Origin: Parachitinimonas caeni
GTDB taxonomy: Bacteria > Pseudomonadota > Gammaproteobacteria > Burkholderiales > Chitinimonadaceae
NCBI RefSeq assembly: GCF_030129945.1
Contig: NZ_JARRAF010000010.1
Coordinates: 62,001-126,000 of the forward strand
Reading direction: 5' to 3'
DNA length: 64,000 bases
Shown piece after piece: positions 23,614 through 32,869 of the stretch. The notes below the pieces were generated by a model. It worked only from the letters and a program-made list of their open reading frames with translations, searched no databases and was not told where the DNA came from. The position numbers and the translations under genes were made by a program. Positions within the stretch are counted from its first letter, which is position 1. Every line of letters starts with the position of its first letter.

Positions 23614-25032
23614 ATGACCCGTGTGGACCAGATCATTGGCGGTAGCTTTCATCCGGCGGTCGCCCCGCTGGCTGCCGTCGAAGTGATCGACCTGAACGAC
23701 CGCAATTACCCGGCCAAGCTGACCCAGCTACACGTCGAAACCGTGCGCGCTTTCAATACTGGTCTGCTGGCCAGCGAGCAGGCCCGTGCCGAGAGTCTGA
23801 CAGCCAAGGGCGAGGCGCAGCAGGCAGCAACGGCAGCCGGGCAAAGTGCCGGCAGTGCCACGGCCAGCGAGGCGGCCAGCCTGGCTTACAAGAATCAGGC
23901 CGCGACTAGCGCCAGTAACGCCGCGCAATCGGAAACCGCAACCCTCAATAGCAAGACCTTGGCAGCGACCAGTGCCAATAATGCCGCTACCAGCGAAGCC
24001 AGCGCGGCCAATAGCAAGACCGCCGCCCAGGCCAGTGCCACGGCAGCGGCGGGTAGCGAGGCCAATGCCCTCGCCAGCAAGAACGCGGCGGCCAGCTCGG
24101 CCGCCAGCGCCGAGGCAGCCAAAACGCTGGCCCAGCAATACGCCAATGCCCCGCAAAACACCGAGGTGCTACCCGGTGAGTTCTCAGCCAAGCACTGGGC
24201 CTTGCAAGCTCGGGCATCGGCCGTTGGGGCTTTGGTTTATCGCGGCACCTGGTCTGCCGCTGGTGGCAGCTCGCCCGCCTCGCCGGCATTAGGCGACTTC
24301 TATCGGATCGGTACTGCTGGAATCATTAACGGCACGGCCTACCTGGTCGGCGATGCCCTTATATATAACGGTGCAGCATGGGACAAACTCGACGGTGCTG
24401 AGGCAGTGCATAGCTTCAATGGCCGACTCGGCGCCATTACCTTGCAGGCTGCCGATATATCGATGGCGCTTGGTAATAGCCCAGTACTCCAAACCGGCAG
24501 CGATACAATTCGTTTCAGCTGGGCCAGCATTACAAGCAAGCTCAGGTTGACCATCAATGGCAATGATCAGGGTGGGCTGCTGCTGGAGTCGGCATTTACT
24601 TGGGCCAACCTTGGCAATAAACCTACCACTGTTGCCGCCGCCGGTCTGGCTAACGCGGCCGTGACGGATGGCGCAAACAGCTTCAGCGGTCGTCAGACTT
24701 TCGGCAGCGACTATGCCGAAACCGTTAATACGCTGGGCAATGTCAGCGGGAACAAGACGATTGATGCCGCCCAGGGTGGATACGTCACGGCCACGGTGAT
24801 TGGCGCCACCACCTTTGGCTTGGCCAACCCCGCCCCAGTCGGCCGAGTCACCTCCTTGACGCTCGAACTCACCAACGGCGGCAGTGCCGTCATTACTTGG
24901 CCAGCGACGATCAAATGGCCCGGCGGTGCCGCGCCGATTCTCACTGCTGCCGGCGTGGATGTGCTGGTGTTTACCACCCGTGATGGCGGGGTGAGCTGGC
25001 GTGCCGGCTTGGCTTGGAAGGATTCGCGATGA
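23614..25032 (+). CDS. Tail fibre-like protein with Ala/Ser repeat region
   Basis: The 472-residue product starts at ATG 23614, one base after the upstream stop; an open frame from 23536 lies within the previous gene. Residues 1-50 resemble a tail attachment domain (AVEVIDLNDRNYPAKLTQLHVETVRAFN). Residues about 60-180 are a long Ala/Ser/Asn-rich heptad-like region (ASNAAQSETATLNSKTLAAT and similar), the tail fibre repeat that forms a triple-stranded shaft. The C-terminal part is Gly/Thr-rich and beta, ending WPGGAAPILTAAGVDVLVF, as in many fibre tips. Confidence 0.8.
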   Translation: MTRVDQIIGGSFHPAVAPLAAVEVIDLNDRNYPAKLTQLHVETVRAFNTGLLASEQARAESLTAKGEAQQAATAAGQSAGSATASEAASLAYKNQAATSASNAAQSETATLNSKTLAATSANNAATSEASAANSKTAAQASATAAAGSEANALASKNAAASSAASAEAAKTLAQQYANAPQNTEVLPGEFSAKHWALQARASAVGALVYRGTWSAAGGSSPASPALGDFYRIGTAGIINGTAYLVGDALIYNGAAWDKLDGAEAVHSFNGRLGAITLQAADISMALGNSPVLQTGSDTIRFSWASITSKLRLTINGNDQGGLLLESAFTWANLGNKPTTVAAAGLANAAVTDGANSFSGRQTFGSDYAETVNTLGNVSGNKTIDAAQGGYVTATVIGATTFGLANPAPVGRVTSLTLELTNGGSAVITWPATIKWPGGAAPILTAAGVDVLVFTTRDGGVSWRAGLAWKDSR

Positions 25033-25973
25033 TTGCCCAGCGATTGATGAGTGCCAGCGGCAACAAGCTGGACCCGGCCAAGCTGCTGGCGGTGACGGCC
25101 TACACGGGTGACGGCGTGAGCGGCCGCAGCCTGGCCACGGGTCTGGACCAGACTGGCGGCGGGCTGTTGATCGGCAGCGCCAGAAATGGCAGCGCCGCCC
25201 CCTGGTTGAAGTCGGTAGCGGATCTGACGGTGCAATGGGATATGACGGGGGTTGGCACGGCCATCAATTATGGTTCTGCAGGGGTTACTGCCGTGAGCCG
25301 AACCGGCCTCACGCTATCGAACCATGTATTTGCCAATGCCGCAGCTACCCCCTACGTGCTGTGGCAGTTAGCCCGCTGCCAAGGTTTTATGGACCTGGTC
25401 AGCTATGCCGGCAATGGTAGCGTGCGCACCATTAGTCACGCCTTGGGCGCCATGCCGCGTTTGCTGATTGTGTTATGTGCCAGCAGTTCCACGCTGAAAT
25501 CGGTCTACCACGCCGACCTCGGCGCCAGCCAAGGCTTGTTGCTGGGCAGCACGGTCAACGCCAGTGCGGGGCCGTGGAACAGCACGGCGCCAACCGCCAA
25601 CGCTTTTACCGTTGCCGCTGACGCCAACGTCAATGGCGCTGGTAATCAATATCTCGCTTGCCTCTTCGCCGAGGTAGCCGGACTCAGCAAGATCGGTAGC
25701 TACAACGGAACCGGCAATGATCTGTTTCTAAACCTCGGCTTCCGGCCGCGCTTGTTCCTGGTCAAGTCCAGCGCCGGCAGTGTGCAGCATTGGCTGGGTT
25801 TCGACACGGCACGCGGCTTGATTGACCCTGGCAACGACCCGGCCCTCTACCTCGACTCGGCAACCGCCGAATTCAATAACGAATTCCTGAAGCCCGCCGC
25901 CTCGGGCGTCACCCTGCCGCCCAGCATCATCAACGTGGCAGGTTCCACCTTTATCTATATTGCGATGGCCTGA
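25029..25973 (+). CDS. Tail fibre / receptor-binding-type protein
   Basis: The 314-residue product overlaps the end of the fibre gene by 4 bases. It has two similar beta-rich blocks, one with VSYAGNGSVRTISHALGAMPRLLIVLCAS and one with IGSYNGTGNDLFLNLGFRPRLFLVKSSA. In each a SYxGNG/SYNGTG turn leads into a PRLxxV strand, so the gene contains an internal duplication. This arrangement is known in phage adhesins with concanavalin-like or DUF7483-type domains. A role as fibre tip that touches the host surface is inferred from position and fold type. Confidence 0.62.
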   Translation: MIAQRLMSASGNKLDPAKLLAVTAYTGDGVSGRSLATGLDQTGGGLLIGSARNGSAAPWLKSVADLTVQWDMTGVGTAINYGSAGVTAVSRTGLTLSNHVFANAAATPYVLWQLARCQGFMDLVSYAGNGSVRTISHALGAMPRLLIVLCASSSTLKSVYHADLGASQGLLLGSTVNASAGPWNSTAPTANAFTVAADANVNGAGNQYLACLFAEVAGLSKIGSYNGTGNDLFLNLGFRPRLFLVKSSAGSVQHWLGFDTARGLIDPGNDPALYLDSATAEFNNEFLKPAASGVTLPPSIINVAGSTFIYIAMA

Positions 25974-25978
25974 CGATC

Positions 25979-26608
25979 ATGTATCTACATATCCCGACCC
26001 AAAGCTACCCCTTATCGCTGGCTGACATTCAAGCCGCGCTACCGCATATCAGCCTCCCCGCCAATCCCTGCAATCGCGATCTGGCACCGCTCGGTTACTG
26101 CAAAGTCAAACCGAGTCCGTTGCCAGCAGCCGGCCCGTACCAGCGTGCCAGCGAAGCTGCACCCATTCAGGTCGGCAATGACTGGCTACAACAATGGACC
26201 GTGATTGATGAGTTGCCACCGCTGGATCAGCTCAAGCGCGCAGCCAAGGCACTCGTCGATACCCGTCGCGCCGTCGAAGAAATCCGCAATTTCCTGTTCC
26301 CCTTCCCTGATGGCCAACTGGGGACGATTGAAATTGATGAACCCCGACATCGGGAAAACCTGTCTGCCCAAGTACAAGTCGCCCAAGCCTTGCTGGCGAT
26401 TGGTGGTACTCAACAGCTGCCATGGCGCGATGGCGAGAACGTCACCCATCATTTAACGCCCCGGCAGATGATTGATGTGGGCTTGGCCTGGGCGAGCCGC
26501 AAAACTGGCACTTATGAAAACGCCTGGCGGCTGAAAGGCTTGATTGATGCTGCCACCACCAAGGAGACCCTGCATGATCTGGACCTGAACAGCGGCTGGC
26601 CCGACTGA
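25979..26608 (+). CDS. Tail fibre assembly-like protein (DUF4376-type C-terminus)
   Basis: This 209-residue protein closes the tail module. Its first half (IPTQSYPLSLADIQAALPHISLP ... GYCKVKPSPLP ... WLQQWTVIDELPP) resembles tail fibre assembly and accessory proteins that bind fibre tips. The second half (QVAQALLAIGGTQQLPWRDGENVTHHLTPRQMIDVGLAWASRK) fits the DUF4376 helical domain. It is probably a chaperone or a small tip protein. It begins six bases after the fibre gene. Confidence 0.6.
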   Translation: MYLHIPTQSYPLSLADIQAALPHISLPANPCNRDLAPLGYCKVKPSPLPAAGPYQRASEAAPIQVGNDWLQQWTVIDELPPLDQLKRAAKALVDTRRAVEEIRNFLFPFPDGQLGTIEIDEPRHRENLSAQVQVAQALLAIGGTQQLPWRDGENVTHHLTPRQMIDVGLAWASRKTGTYENAWRLKGLIDAATTKETLHDLDLNSGWPD

Positions 26609-26671
26609 GCCAGCATTCAACTAACCGTGCCGAACATTGCTCACCTAAAACAGACAACGATATGAGCCTCT

Positions 26672-26884
26672 ATGACTTATCCGACTATTCGTTGTGGTGC
26701 CTGTCACCGCAAGCTGGCCGAGGGCGCTTATAGCTACCTTGCCATCAAATGCCCCCGTTGCGGGGTCATCAATCAATTGAAGGCCGTCGAGCCTCCCACC
26801 CGCACGCCCCGAGCGTCCACCGCTTCAGATGATCATGACACTGAACCCGGACACCCCTCAGGGCAACCGCCCCACCGTGGGTAG
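26672..26884 (+). CDS. com: Com-like zinc-finger translational activator
   Basis: The 70-residue product begins MTYPTIRCGACHRKL and has a second pair in IKCPRCG, giving a four-Cys zinc finger (Cys8, Cys11, Cys27, Cys30) as in Mu Com. In Mu, Com binds the com-mom mRNA and opens the hidden start of mom, the DNA modification gene. Here com overlaps by 56 bases the start of a cytosine methyltransferase gene instead of mom. A similar role in controlling the methyltransferase is likely but inferred. Confidence 0.78.
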   Translation: MTYPTIRCGACHRKLAEGAYSYLAIKCPRCGVINQLKAVEPPTRTPRASTASDDHDTEPGHPSGQPPHRG

Positions 26885-27701
26885 TTTATTTGCAGGTATT
26901 GGAGGTTTTGACCTTGGATTCGAACACGCAGGATTCACCACTCGCTGGCAAGTCGAAATCGACCCCCTCTGCCGCGCCGTACTCGCCGACCGATTCCCGC
27001 ACGCCCAACAGCTCGTCGACGTGCGTGAAGTCGGCACCCATAACCTCGAACCCGTCGATGTGCTCGTTGGCGGCTTCCCCTGCCAAGACCTCAGCAGCAT
27101 GGGCAAGCAACGAGGGCTCGCCGGCAACCGTTCCGGCCTGTTCTTTGAAGTCTGCCGACTCTTACGCGAGCTTCAGCCCCGGTGGGTGGTCCTTGAAAAT
27201 GTCACGGGCTTGCTCGCTTGCAACGATAGCCAAGACTTTCAGACAGTCGTGCAGTCGCTTGCCGAATGCGGGTATGTGGGACTTTGGCGGGTGCTTGATG
27301 CTCGATATTTCGGAGTCCCCCAAGCACGCCGTCGGGTTTTCCTGGTCGGGGGTCTTGGACGACAGCCCCCAATGGAGTTGCTGGCTGACGCCGCCGCAGT
27401 GGCAGCAGTACCTGGCCCGTCTCGTTCGCAGTCAATCCCATGCGAAGCGGATCGATGGCCTGCCAATACTCTACTGGCCAGCAACACCCCGTCCCGCATT
27501 GCTCTCGGTTGTGAAGTTCTCGTCGCTCACGCCGGACTGCGGGATTCGATGGTTGAGCGGGGCCGAGCGGCTGCGGATCATGGGCTTTGTCTCGGACTGG
27601 ATGCGGCCAACTTTACAGAAGCTCGGGCTGCCGGAAACGCCGTTGTGCCGCAAGTCGCGCAGTGGATCGCCGGGCATCTGATGCGGGCCATTCAAACGTA
27701 A
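26829..27701 (+). CDS. Phage DNA cytosine-5 methyltransferase
   Basis: This 290-residue protein has the ordered motifs of C5 methyltransferases: motif I FAGIGGFDLGFEHAGF (S-adenosylmethionine binding, about residues 21-36), motif IV GGFPCQDLS with catalytic Cys85, motif VI ENVTG, motif VIII QARRRVFLVG and motif X AGNAVVPQVAQWI. The target-recognition part between VIII and X is only about 100 residues and lacks a clear motif IX in this frame, while the +1 frame of the same stretch reads IRWLSGAERLRIMGF, which looks like motif IX. Methylation would protect phage DNA from host restriction. It overlaps com, and a terminator follows. Confidence 0.82.
   Translation: MIMTLNPDTPQGNRPTVGSLFAGIGGFDLGFEHAGFTTRWQVEIDPLCRAVLADRFPHAQQLVDVREVGTHNLEPVDVLVGGFPCQDLSSMGKQRGLAGNRSGLFFEVCRLLRELQPRWVVLENVTGLLACNDSQDFQTVVQSLAECGYVGLWRVLDARYFGVPQARRRVFLVGGLGRQPPMELLADAAAVAAVPGPSRSQSIPCEADRWPANTLLASNTPSRIALGCEVLVAHAGLRDSMVERGRAAADHGLCLGLDAANFTEARAAGNAVVPQVAQWIAGHLMRAIQT
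27300..27681 (+). other. Second coding-like reading frame inside the methyltransferase gene
   Basis: In the +1 frame, the stretch behind motif VIII is open to a TGA at 27679-27681. It reads as a plausible C5 methyltransferase target-recognition end, with GIRWLSGAERLRIMGF at 27541-27588, the usual form of motif IX. Either the gene was frameshifted twice (in after motif VIII, out before motif X), or two overlapping proteins are made. The open frame extends upstream to 26890, but that part is probably a shadow. Confidence 0.4.
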
Positions 27702-27716
27702 GTTGGCCAGAACGAA

Positions 27717-27741
27717 AAACGGGGCGAGCATCGCCCCGTTT
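27717..27741 (+). terminator. Terminator after the methyltransferase gene
   Basis: A perfect 11-bp stem (AAACGGGGCGA with TCGCCCCGTTT) closed by a 3-base loop, 15 bases after the methyltransferase stop. It ends the rightmost transcription unit of the prophage. Confidence 0.85.
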
Positions 27742-27769
27742 CTTGCAAAAAGATTCCATCTGGTAGAAA

Positions 27770-27827
27770 TTGGCGCGATGCCATTTATTGCGCCAAACTA
27801 CGCCAAATTTCGCGCCGCGCTACAACA
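27770..27827. other. Probable right end of the Mu-like prophage with transposase-site repeats
   Basis: CGCCAAA occurs at 27791-27797 and again ten bases later at 27801-27807, and its complement TTGGCG at 27770-27775, a phased cluster like the transposase-binding sites at Mu-type ends. The stretch then ends in TACAACA; many Mu-like phages end in ACA on this strand (TGT on the other). The exact boundary and the target duplication cannot be confirmed because the left end is outside the window. Confidence 0.5.
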
Positions 27828-27852
27828 TCCCCCATGCGGGGACGGAGGATTC

Positions 27853-27945
27853 CGCCGGAAAATGGCCTGGCCCGGTGTTGCAGAACGCTTGCATAGAATG
27901 ACTATGCGGCGCGTTCTGCGCCTTGTTCCAGGCCATTTTCCGGCG
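27853..27945. repeat. 93-bp imperfect palindrome next to the prophage end
   Basis: An 18-bp outer arm (27853-27870) is exactly complementary to 27928-27945. Inside it CAGAACGC pairs with GCGTTCTG and GCATAG with CTATGC, around a 5-base loop. The whole could form a long hairpin or cruciform. It could be a small repeat element, a two-way terminator or a regulator site. The remaining stretch to 28036 shows no gene. Confidence 0.75.
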
Positions 27946-28036
27946 AAACGCGATCTGCAAACCTGACGTCAACAGAACCTAGCTACTGCCTCATCCGAAT
28001 TTAACAGTAGGCAATTCGACCTAGGCTTGCAATCCG

Positions 28037-28684
28037 CTACTCCGCATCTGGCTGGCGGCTGGGTTGCGACTCGATGAACGCGGGCAGGGTCATACAGTGC
28101 GCGTCGATCCTGACGATGCGTGGATAAGGCGTCAGATCCACATTGAACCGCCGGGCATTGAATACCTGAGGAACCAGGCAGAGGTCAGCGATGGTTGGGT
28201 GGTCACCGACACAAAAGTCACCACTACCCAAAGCAGCCAACTTTTTCTCGAAGGCATCAAAACCTTGGCGTATCCAGTGGCGATACCAGTCATCCGCTTC
28301 CTGCTGGCTACGGCCGAGCGGCCCCTTCAGATATTGCAGAATTTTCAGATTGTTGACGGGATGGATATCGCAGGCGATGGTAAGCGCCAATTCGCGAACC
28401 CGCGCCCGAGCCAGCGGATCTGCCGGCAGGAGGGGGGGCGATGGATGAACTTCATCCAGGTATTCGATGATCGCCAGCGATTGGGTAATCGCAATATCCC
28501 CTTCCTGCAGCGTTGGTACAACTTCCTGAGGGTTGATCGCCTTGTACTCGGGGCTATGCTGCTCTCCGCCGTTGCGAAGCAGATGTATCGGCGCCAGTTG
28601 ATGCGGTAGCCCTTTCAGCAGCAAGGCAATGCGGGTACGCCAGGCTGCGGAGGAGCGAAAATAGGTGTACAGCGTTCGTTCCAT
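28037..28684 (-). CDS. maiA: Maleylacetoacetate isomerase (zeta-class glutathione transferase)
   Basis: The 215-residue protein has the zeta-class glutathione transferase motif SSAAWRTR near residues 11-18, whose Ser binds glutathione. NPQEVVPTL and ITQSLAIIEYLDE follow in the thioredoxin-like domain, and a helical C-terminal domain includes CDIHPVNNLKIL and VGDHPTIADLCLVPQVFNARRF. The enzyme turns maleylacetoacetate into fumarylacetoacetate in tyrosine and phenylalanine breakdown, in the cytoplasm. The ATG has an AAAGGGAA site. It stands alone, without hmgA or fahA next to it. Confidence 0.88.
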   Translation of the reverse strand: MERTLYTYFRSSAAWRTRIALLLKGLPHQLAPIHLLRNGGEQHSPEYKAINPQEVVPTLQEGDIAITQSLAIIEYLDEVHPSPPLLPADPLARARVRELALTIACDIHPVNNLKILQYLKGPLGRSQQEADDWYRHWIRQGFDAFEKKLAALGSGDFCVGDHPTIADLCLVPQVFNARRFNVDLTPYPRIVRIDAHCMTLPAFIESQPSRQPDAE

Positions 28685-28753
28685 TGAATTCCCTTTGTGT
28701 TATCTGATTTCGACCGGCGATTGGTCGTGACAGGACCAGGCTCTGTTGACGTT

Positions 28754-29551
28754 TTATTGTTCAGCGTAATAGCGAAAGATCCGATCTAGCTCACCTTGGT
28801 CTTTCAACTTGCGTAGCGCCCTCTCCAGCTGCTGCGCCACATTCGGCGGCAGCGACTTGCCCAGAGCCAGATATTGCACTTCTTCCACCATCGGATGAGG
28901 CAGAACACGCAATTTATCGCGGTCTGGGTGATGTTTTTGCAGGTGGTTCAACACCATGTCGGTGTTATAAAAGAAGCGCCCCCGGCCGCCAATCAGTTTG
29001 CGTACATTGACGCGGTTGTCACTACTGGTGTCGTCAACGGTTAATCCCCTGTGGCGCAACATCGTCGGAAACGCCGTCCCATTGGTTGAAATGATCAGAT
29101 TATTGGGCGTCAGCGCCACCAGGTCGTCCAGGTCATTAACCACTACCGTGTCTTCAGCCCGTGCCATCAGCTTGTGTCGGGAGGCATAGAGAGGTGGCTC
29201 GATAAACATGGCATACACTTCGCGCTCAGGTCGTCGCAGCATGCCGCAAAATACATCAATCATGCCTTTCGAGAGTGCCGACTCGATGTAGGGAAACGAA
29301 TAGCGCTTGCCATACCCGGTGAAATGCAAATCCGGCTCCAGCCGTTCAATGGCGCGCAGAATATCGGGGCAAATGCCTCGAACCGAGGCACCTTCGATCA
29401 GATATTTGGGTTCGCTGTCCTGCGCAACGGTCCGCAACTCCAGCGCATGGGCTGCCGGCGCCGCCCAAAGCCATCCGCAAAGGCTCAGGCAACACAGAAC
29501 GCTCGAACCTTGCAGCCTGTTCCATCGCATTACCATCATCATCAGCCCCAT
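28754..29551 (-). CDS. Periplasmic solute-binding protein, family 3-like
   Basis: The 265-residue product has a signal peptide (cleavage about AAHALEL) and the family 3 solute-binding fold: EGASVRGICPDILRAIERLEPDLHFTGYG, then SALSKGMIDVFCGMLRRPEREVYAMFIEPPLY and a C-terminal YLALGKSLPPNVAQQLERALRKLKDQGELDRIF. It lacks neighbouring ABC permease or ATPase genes, so it may serve a distant transporter or act as a sensor. Two similar orphan genes lie at 32870 and 62128. The ligand cannot be read from sequence. The start is uncertain; a Met-rich N-terminus allows later starts. Confidence 0.72.
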   Translation of the reverse strand: MGLMMMVMRWNRLQGSSVLCCLSLCGWLWAAPAAHALELRTVAQDSEPKYLIEGASVRGICPDILRAIERLEPDLHFTGYGKRYSFPYIESALSKGMIDVFCGMLRRPEREVYAMFIEPPLYASRHKLMARAEDTVVVNDLDDLVALTPNNLIISTNGTAFPTMLRHRGLTVDDTSSDNRVNVRKLIGGRGRFFYNTDMVLNHLQKHHPDRDKLRVLPHPMVEEVQYLALGKSLPPNVAQQLERALRKLKDQGELDRIFRYYAEQ

Positions 29552-29734
29552 TTGCCCGGATTGAAGCGAAGGCGTGCTTTATCCCCACCACTCGCAAAGC
29601 GCACCAGATTTTATTCTGGCCCGTTTGCTTCAAACCGCCAGTATCGAATCACTTCCGCAGCCAAACGGTCGGCTACGTAATCAGAAACAACATAAAATGC
29701 CAAAACCAGAACCTTTCAAGCATTTTCATTGCTC

Positions 29735-30238
29735 ATGATTGAACTCGACAAAATCGACCTGAAAATTCTCGCCGCCTTACAGGAAAACGGCCGGCTAACC
29801 AATCTGGAATTGGCCGACGTCATCAATCTCTCACCCTCCCCCACCCTGCGTCGCCTGAAACGGCTAGAAACCGAGGGCATCATTGCATCCTACCGGGCCT
29901 TGCTCGACCCAACGCAACTAGGCCTGGGGCTGGAAGCGTTTGTACGGGTCATGCTCGACAAGCGCGGTAATCAGTTCACCGCCAGCTTTAACGAAGCCGT
30001 GCAGAAATGGCCAGAAGTCGTAGCCTGCCACGCCATGGCAGGGGAAATGGACTATCTGCTGCGTGTGGTCTTTGAGGACTTGGCGCATTTTTCGCGTTTT
30101 GTCATGGACCATCTGCTGCAACATCCAGGGGTGATTGATGTGAAGTCGAGTTTCGTCTTGCAGGCCGTCAAACAGACAACGGCACTGCCGCTCGGACATC
30201 TGGTCGCTCAGGCACGGCGACGCGCGGAAAGGGAATGA
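29735..30238 (+). CDS. Lrp/AsnC family transcriptional regulator
   Basis: The 167-residue protein has the Lrp layout: an N-terminal helix-turn-helix (LDKIDLKILAALQENGRLTNLELADVINLSPSPTLRRLKRLE, about residues 4-45) followed by a linker and a C-terminal ligand-sensing RAM domain (EAFVRVMLDKRG, ACHAMAGEMDYLLRVVFEDL). It would bind an amino acid and act as an octamer on DNA. I chose ATG 29735 over a TTG two codons earlier. It is divergent from the solute-binding gene at 28754, which it may control. Confidence 0.88.
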   Translation: MIELDKIDLKILAALQENGRLTNLELADVINLSPSPTLRRLKRLETEGIIASYRALLDPTQLGLGLEAFVRVMLDKRGNQFTASFNEAVQKWPEVVACHAMAGEMDYLLRVVFEDLAHFSRFVMDHLLQHPGVIDVKSSFVLQAVKQTTALPLGHLVAQARRRAERE

Positions 30239-30301
30239 CAGCGAGGCGCCAGTAGGGCAGCACCCAAAGGGCCGTCACACCGGCCATGTCAGGCTTAGCG
30301 C

Positions 30302-32689
30302 CTAGATAGTATCGTCACGCACAGGGGCCAGCACCGTGCGGTTGCCATTGGTTTCCATTGGCGAGACTACCCCGGCAGCTTCCATTTGCTCGATCAGGCG
30401 GGCGGCACGGTTATAGCCGATTCGTAACTGGCGTTGTACGGATGAGATCGAAGCTTTACGTGACTTGATCACAAAATTGACGGCTTCATCGTAAAGCGCA
30501 TCACTCTCGCCATCGGCATTCAGCCCAAACTCACCGCCACCGCTGCCGCCGTCACCGCTTTCGATCGACGCTGTCAATATACCTTCCACATAGTTGGGTT
30601 CGCCCTGCAATTTGAGAAACTCGACGACCCGATGGACTTCTTCGTCGGCCACAAATGCTCCATGCACCCGCAACGGATAACCACTGCCCGGCGGCAGAAA
30701 CAGCATATCCCCCTGCCCCAGCAAGGCTTCCGCCCCCATCTGGTCGAGAATGGTTCGTGAGTCGATCTTGCTGGAGACCTGAAATGCCGCCCGGGTAGGA
30801 ATGTTGGCCTTGATCAGCCCCGTAATGACATCCACAGAGGGACGTTGTGTCGCCAGCACCAGATGAATACCTGCCGCACGCGCTTTCTGCGCCAGCCGTG
30901 CAATCAGCTCTTCGATTTTTTTCCCCGCCACCATCATCAAATCAGCCAGCTCATCAATGATCACCACGATCATGGGCATGAATTCGAGGGGTTCAGGGTC
31001 GGATGGATTAAGGCTGAAAGGATTGCGCAGCTTGTCGCCCTGCTTTTCCGCCTCTTTGAGTTTGGCATTGAAGCCAGCCAGATTCCTGACACCCAAGGCG
31101 CTCATCAAACGATAGCGGCGCTCCATTTCGGCAACGCACCAGTTCAGGGCATTGCCAGCCAGCTTCATATCGGTCACCACCGGTGCCAGCAAATGCGGAA
31201 TACCTTCATAAACCGAAAGCTCCAGCATCTTCGGATCAATCAGGATCAGGCGAACTTCCTCGGCCGATGCTTTATAGAGCAAGGACAAGATCATGGCATT
31301 GACCGCCACCGATTTGCCTGAACCGGTTGTACCGGCCACCAGCATATGGGGGGCTTTGGCCAGATCTGTTACAACCGGCTTGCCGGCAATGTCCTTGCCC
31401 ATCGCAATCGTCAGGTGAGAATGCATGTCGTGATAAGGCTGCGAGCTGAGAATTTCAGACAGCCTGACGACCTGTCGCTTGGGGTTGGGCAGTTCCAGCC
31501 CCATATAGGTCTTGCCTGGTATCGTTTCGACCACCCGAATGCTGACCAGTGACAGCGCACGGGCCAGATCTTTCATCAGGTTGACAACCTGCGACCCCTT
31601 GACGCCCGTTGCCGGCTCGACTTCATAGCGCGTAACCACGGGACCAGGATAAGCCGCCACAACCGTGACACTGACACCAAATTCCTGCAGCTTCCGTTCA
31701 ATGAGGCGGGATGTGTACTCCAGCACTTCATGGCTGACCGACTCCTGAGCCGGTGGTGGCGGTGCCAGCAGGCTGACAGATGGCAATTCCCCCGGCTGAC
31801 CCGGGACCATCGATACAGGTGCAGGCAGAGGCAGATCATCAAACAACTCGGGCTGGATTTCTTCCCGCTTCTGCTTTTCCTGTTTTTCACGGGCCTTTTT
31901 CTCAGCCTTTTCTACCTGCTTTGCAACGGGGATCTCGACTTGTGGCGGCTCAATATGCAGTGGCGGCGCCTCATCAAGCTTTTTCTTCTCGACTTTCACG
32001 GTCTCTTCACGCTGGATCGCAGCACGCTCCCCCAGCTTGCGGTCATGCGCCGCCTGCAAGGTCTGCATGACCTTCATCCAGGCATCTTCGAGCACGCCAC
32101 CGACTTTCTCCATCAAGGAGAACCAGCTCATGCCGGTAAACAACGACACTCCGATCGCAAACAAACAAAGAACAAACAGCGTCGAGCCGGTAAAACCCAA
32201 TGTCCGATACAACCATCCCCCTAAAGACAACCCCAGCAAACCACCAGGGGCCAGAGGCAAGGCGATATGCCAACTGCCCATCCGCAGGGCTTCGAGGCTA
32301 CTGCTGGACAGCACGATCAGGAAGTAGCCAAAGGCCGACACAATCGCCATCGGCCCGCCTTGGGACTCCATGCGATCAAGCCGACGGTAGCCCCACATGA
32401 TGGCCGCCACACAGAATACAACCCACCACCAGGCTGACATCCCGAAGGTATACAGCAGCACATCAGCCAGCCAAGCACCCAATGCGCCTCCATGATTGTG
32501 CACTGGCGCCTGTGTTGCGCTATGCGACCAGGAAGGGTCTTGGGGGTTATAGCTGGCCAGAATCAGAACCAGATAAATTGCAGCCGCCACAGCGATGAAC
32601 CACCAGGACTCACGAAGAATGCTGGTGATATGCGGTGGTAATGGCGATGAATTTGGCTTTGCAGCCGACTTTTTCCAGAAAAACAGCAT
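30302..32689 (-). CDS. ftsK: DNA translocase FtsK
   Basis: This protein of about 795 residues has the FtsK layout: four membrane segments in the first 200 residues that anchor it at the division septum, a variable Pro/Glu/Lys-rich linker (about 215-325), and a RecA-like motor with Walker [16 protein letters not shown] and Walker [15 protein letters not shown]. The C-terminal gamma domain ([26 protein letters not shown]) reads KOPS sites and activates XerCD. It moves chromosome ends apart and helps resolve dimers at cell division. A GTG at 32701 is an alternative start. Confidence 0.96.
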   Translation of the reverse strand: MLFFWKKSAAKPNSSPLPPHITSILRESWWFIAVAAAIYLVLILASYNPQDPSWSHSATQAPVHNHGGALGAWLADVLLYTFGMSAWWWVVFCVAAIMWGYRRLDRMESQGGPMAIVSAFGYFLIVLSSSSLEALRMGSWHIALPLAPGGLLGLSLGGWLYRTLGFTGSTLFVLCLFAIGVSLFTGMSWFSLMEKVGGVLEDAWMKVMQTLQAAHDRKLGERAAIQREETVKVEKKKLDEAPPLHIEPPQVEIPVAKQVEKAEKKAREKQEKQKREEIQPELFDDLPLPAPVSMVPGQPGELPSVSLLAPPPPAQESVSHEVLEYTSRLIERKLQEFGVSVTVVAAYPGPVVTRYEVEPATGVKGSQVVNLMKDLARALSLVSIRVVETIPGKTYMGLELPNPKRQVVRLSEILSSQPYHDMHSHLTIAMGKDIAGKPVVTDLAKAPHMLVAGTTGSGKSVAVNAMILSLLYKASAEEVRLILIDPKMLELSVYEGIPHLLAPVVTDMKLAGNALNWCVAEMERRYRLMSALGVRNLAGFNAKLKEAEKQGDKLRNPFSLNPSDPEPLEFMPMIVVIIDELADLMMVAGKKIEELIARLAQKARAAGIHLVLATQRPSVDVITGLIKANIPTRAAFQVSSKIDSRTILDQMGAEALLGQGDMLFLPPGSGYPLRVHGAFVADEEVHRVVEFLKLQGEPNYVEGILTASIESGDGGSGGGEFGLNADGESDALYDEAVNFVIKSRKASISSVQRQLRIGYNRAARLIEQMEAAGVVSPMETNGNRTVLAPVRDDTI

Positions 32690-32869
32690 TGGTTGGCACA
32701 CCGAAGAGGAGTGGCAAGGATTATATCAGTGCATTGACGGTGAAATATGCCAAGCAATTTCAATCATTCGACACATAAACCAATACAGAACGAGAAATTG
32801 CACAAACAAAAAATAGCGTAAGCAAATTCAATCAATCACAGAATAGCCCATGAAAAGTGCCTTTCACCC

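Noticed and set aside
27853-27945. Palindrome as part of a CRISPR or phage attachment core
   Set aside because: It has no similarity to the 37-base repeat, and Mu-like phages integrate by transposition without a core site.
27703-27966. Open frame across the prophage end and palindrome
   Set aside because: It runs through a terminator, the putative phage end and a long palindrome, with no family or ribosome-binding site.
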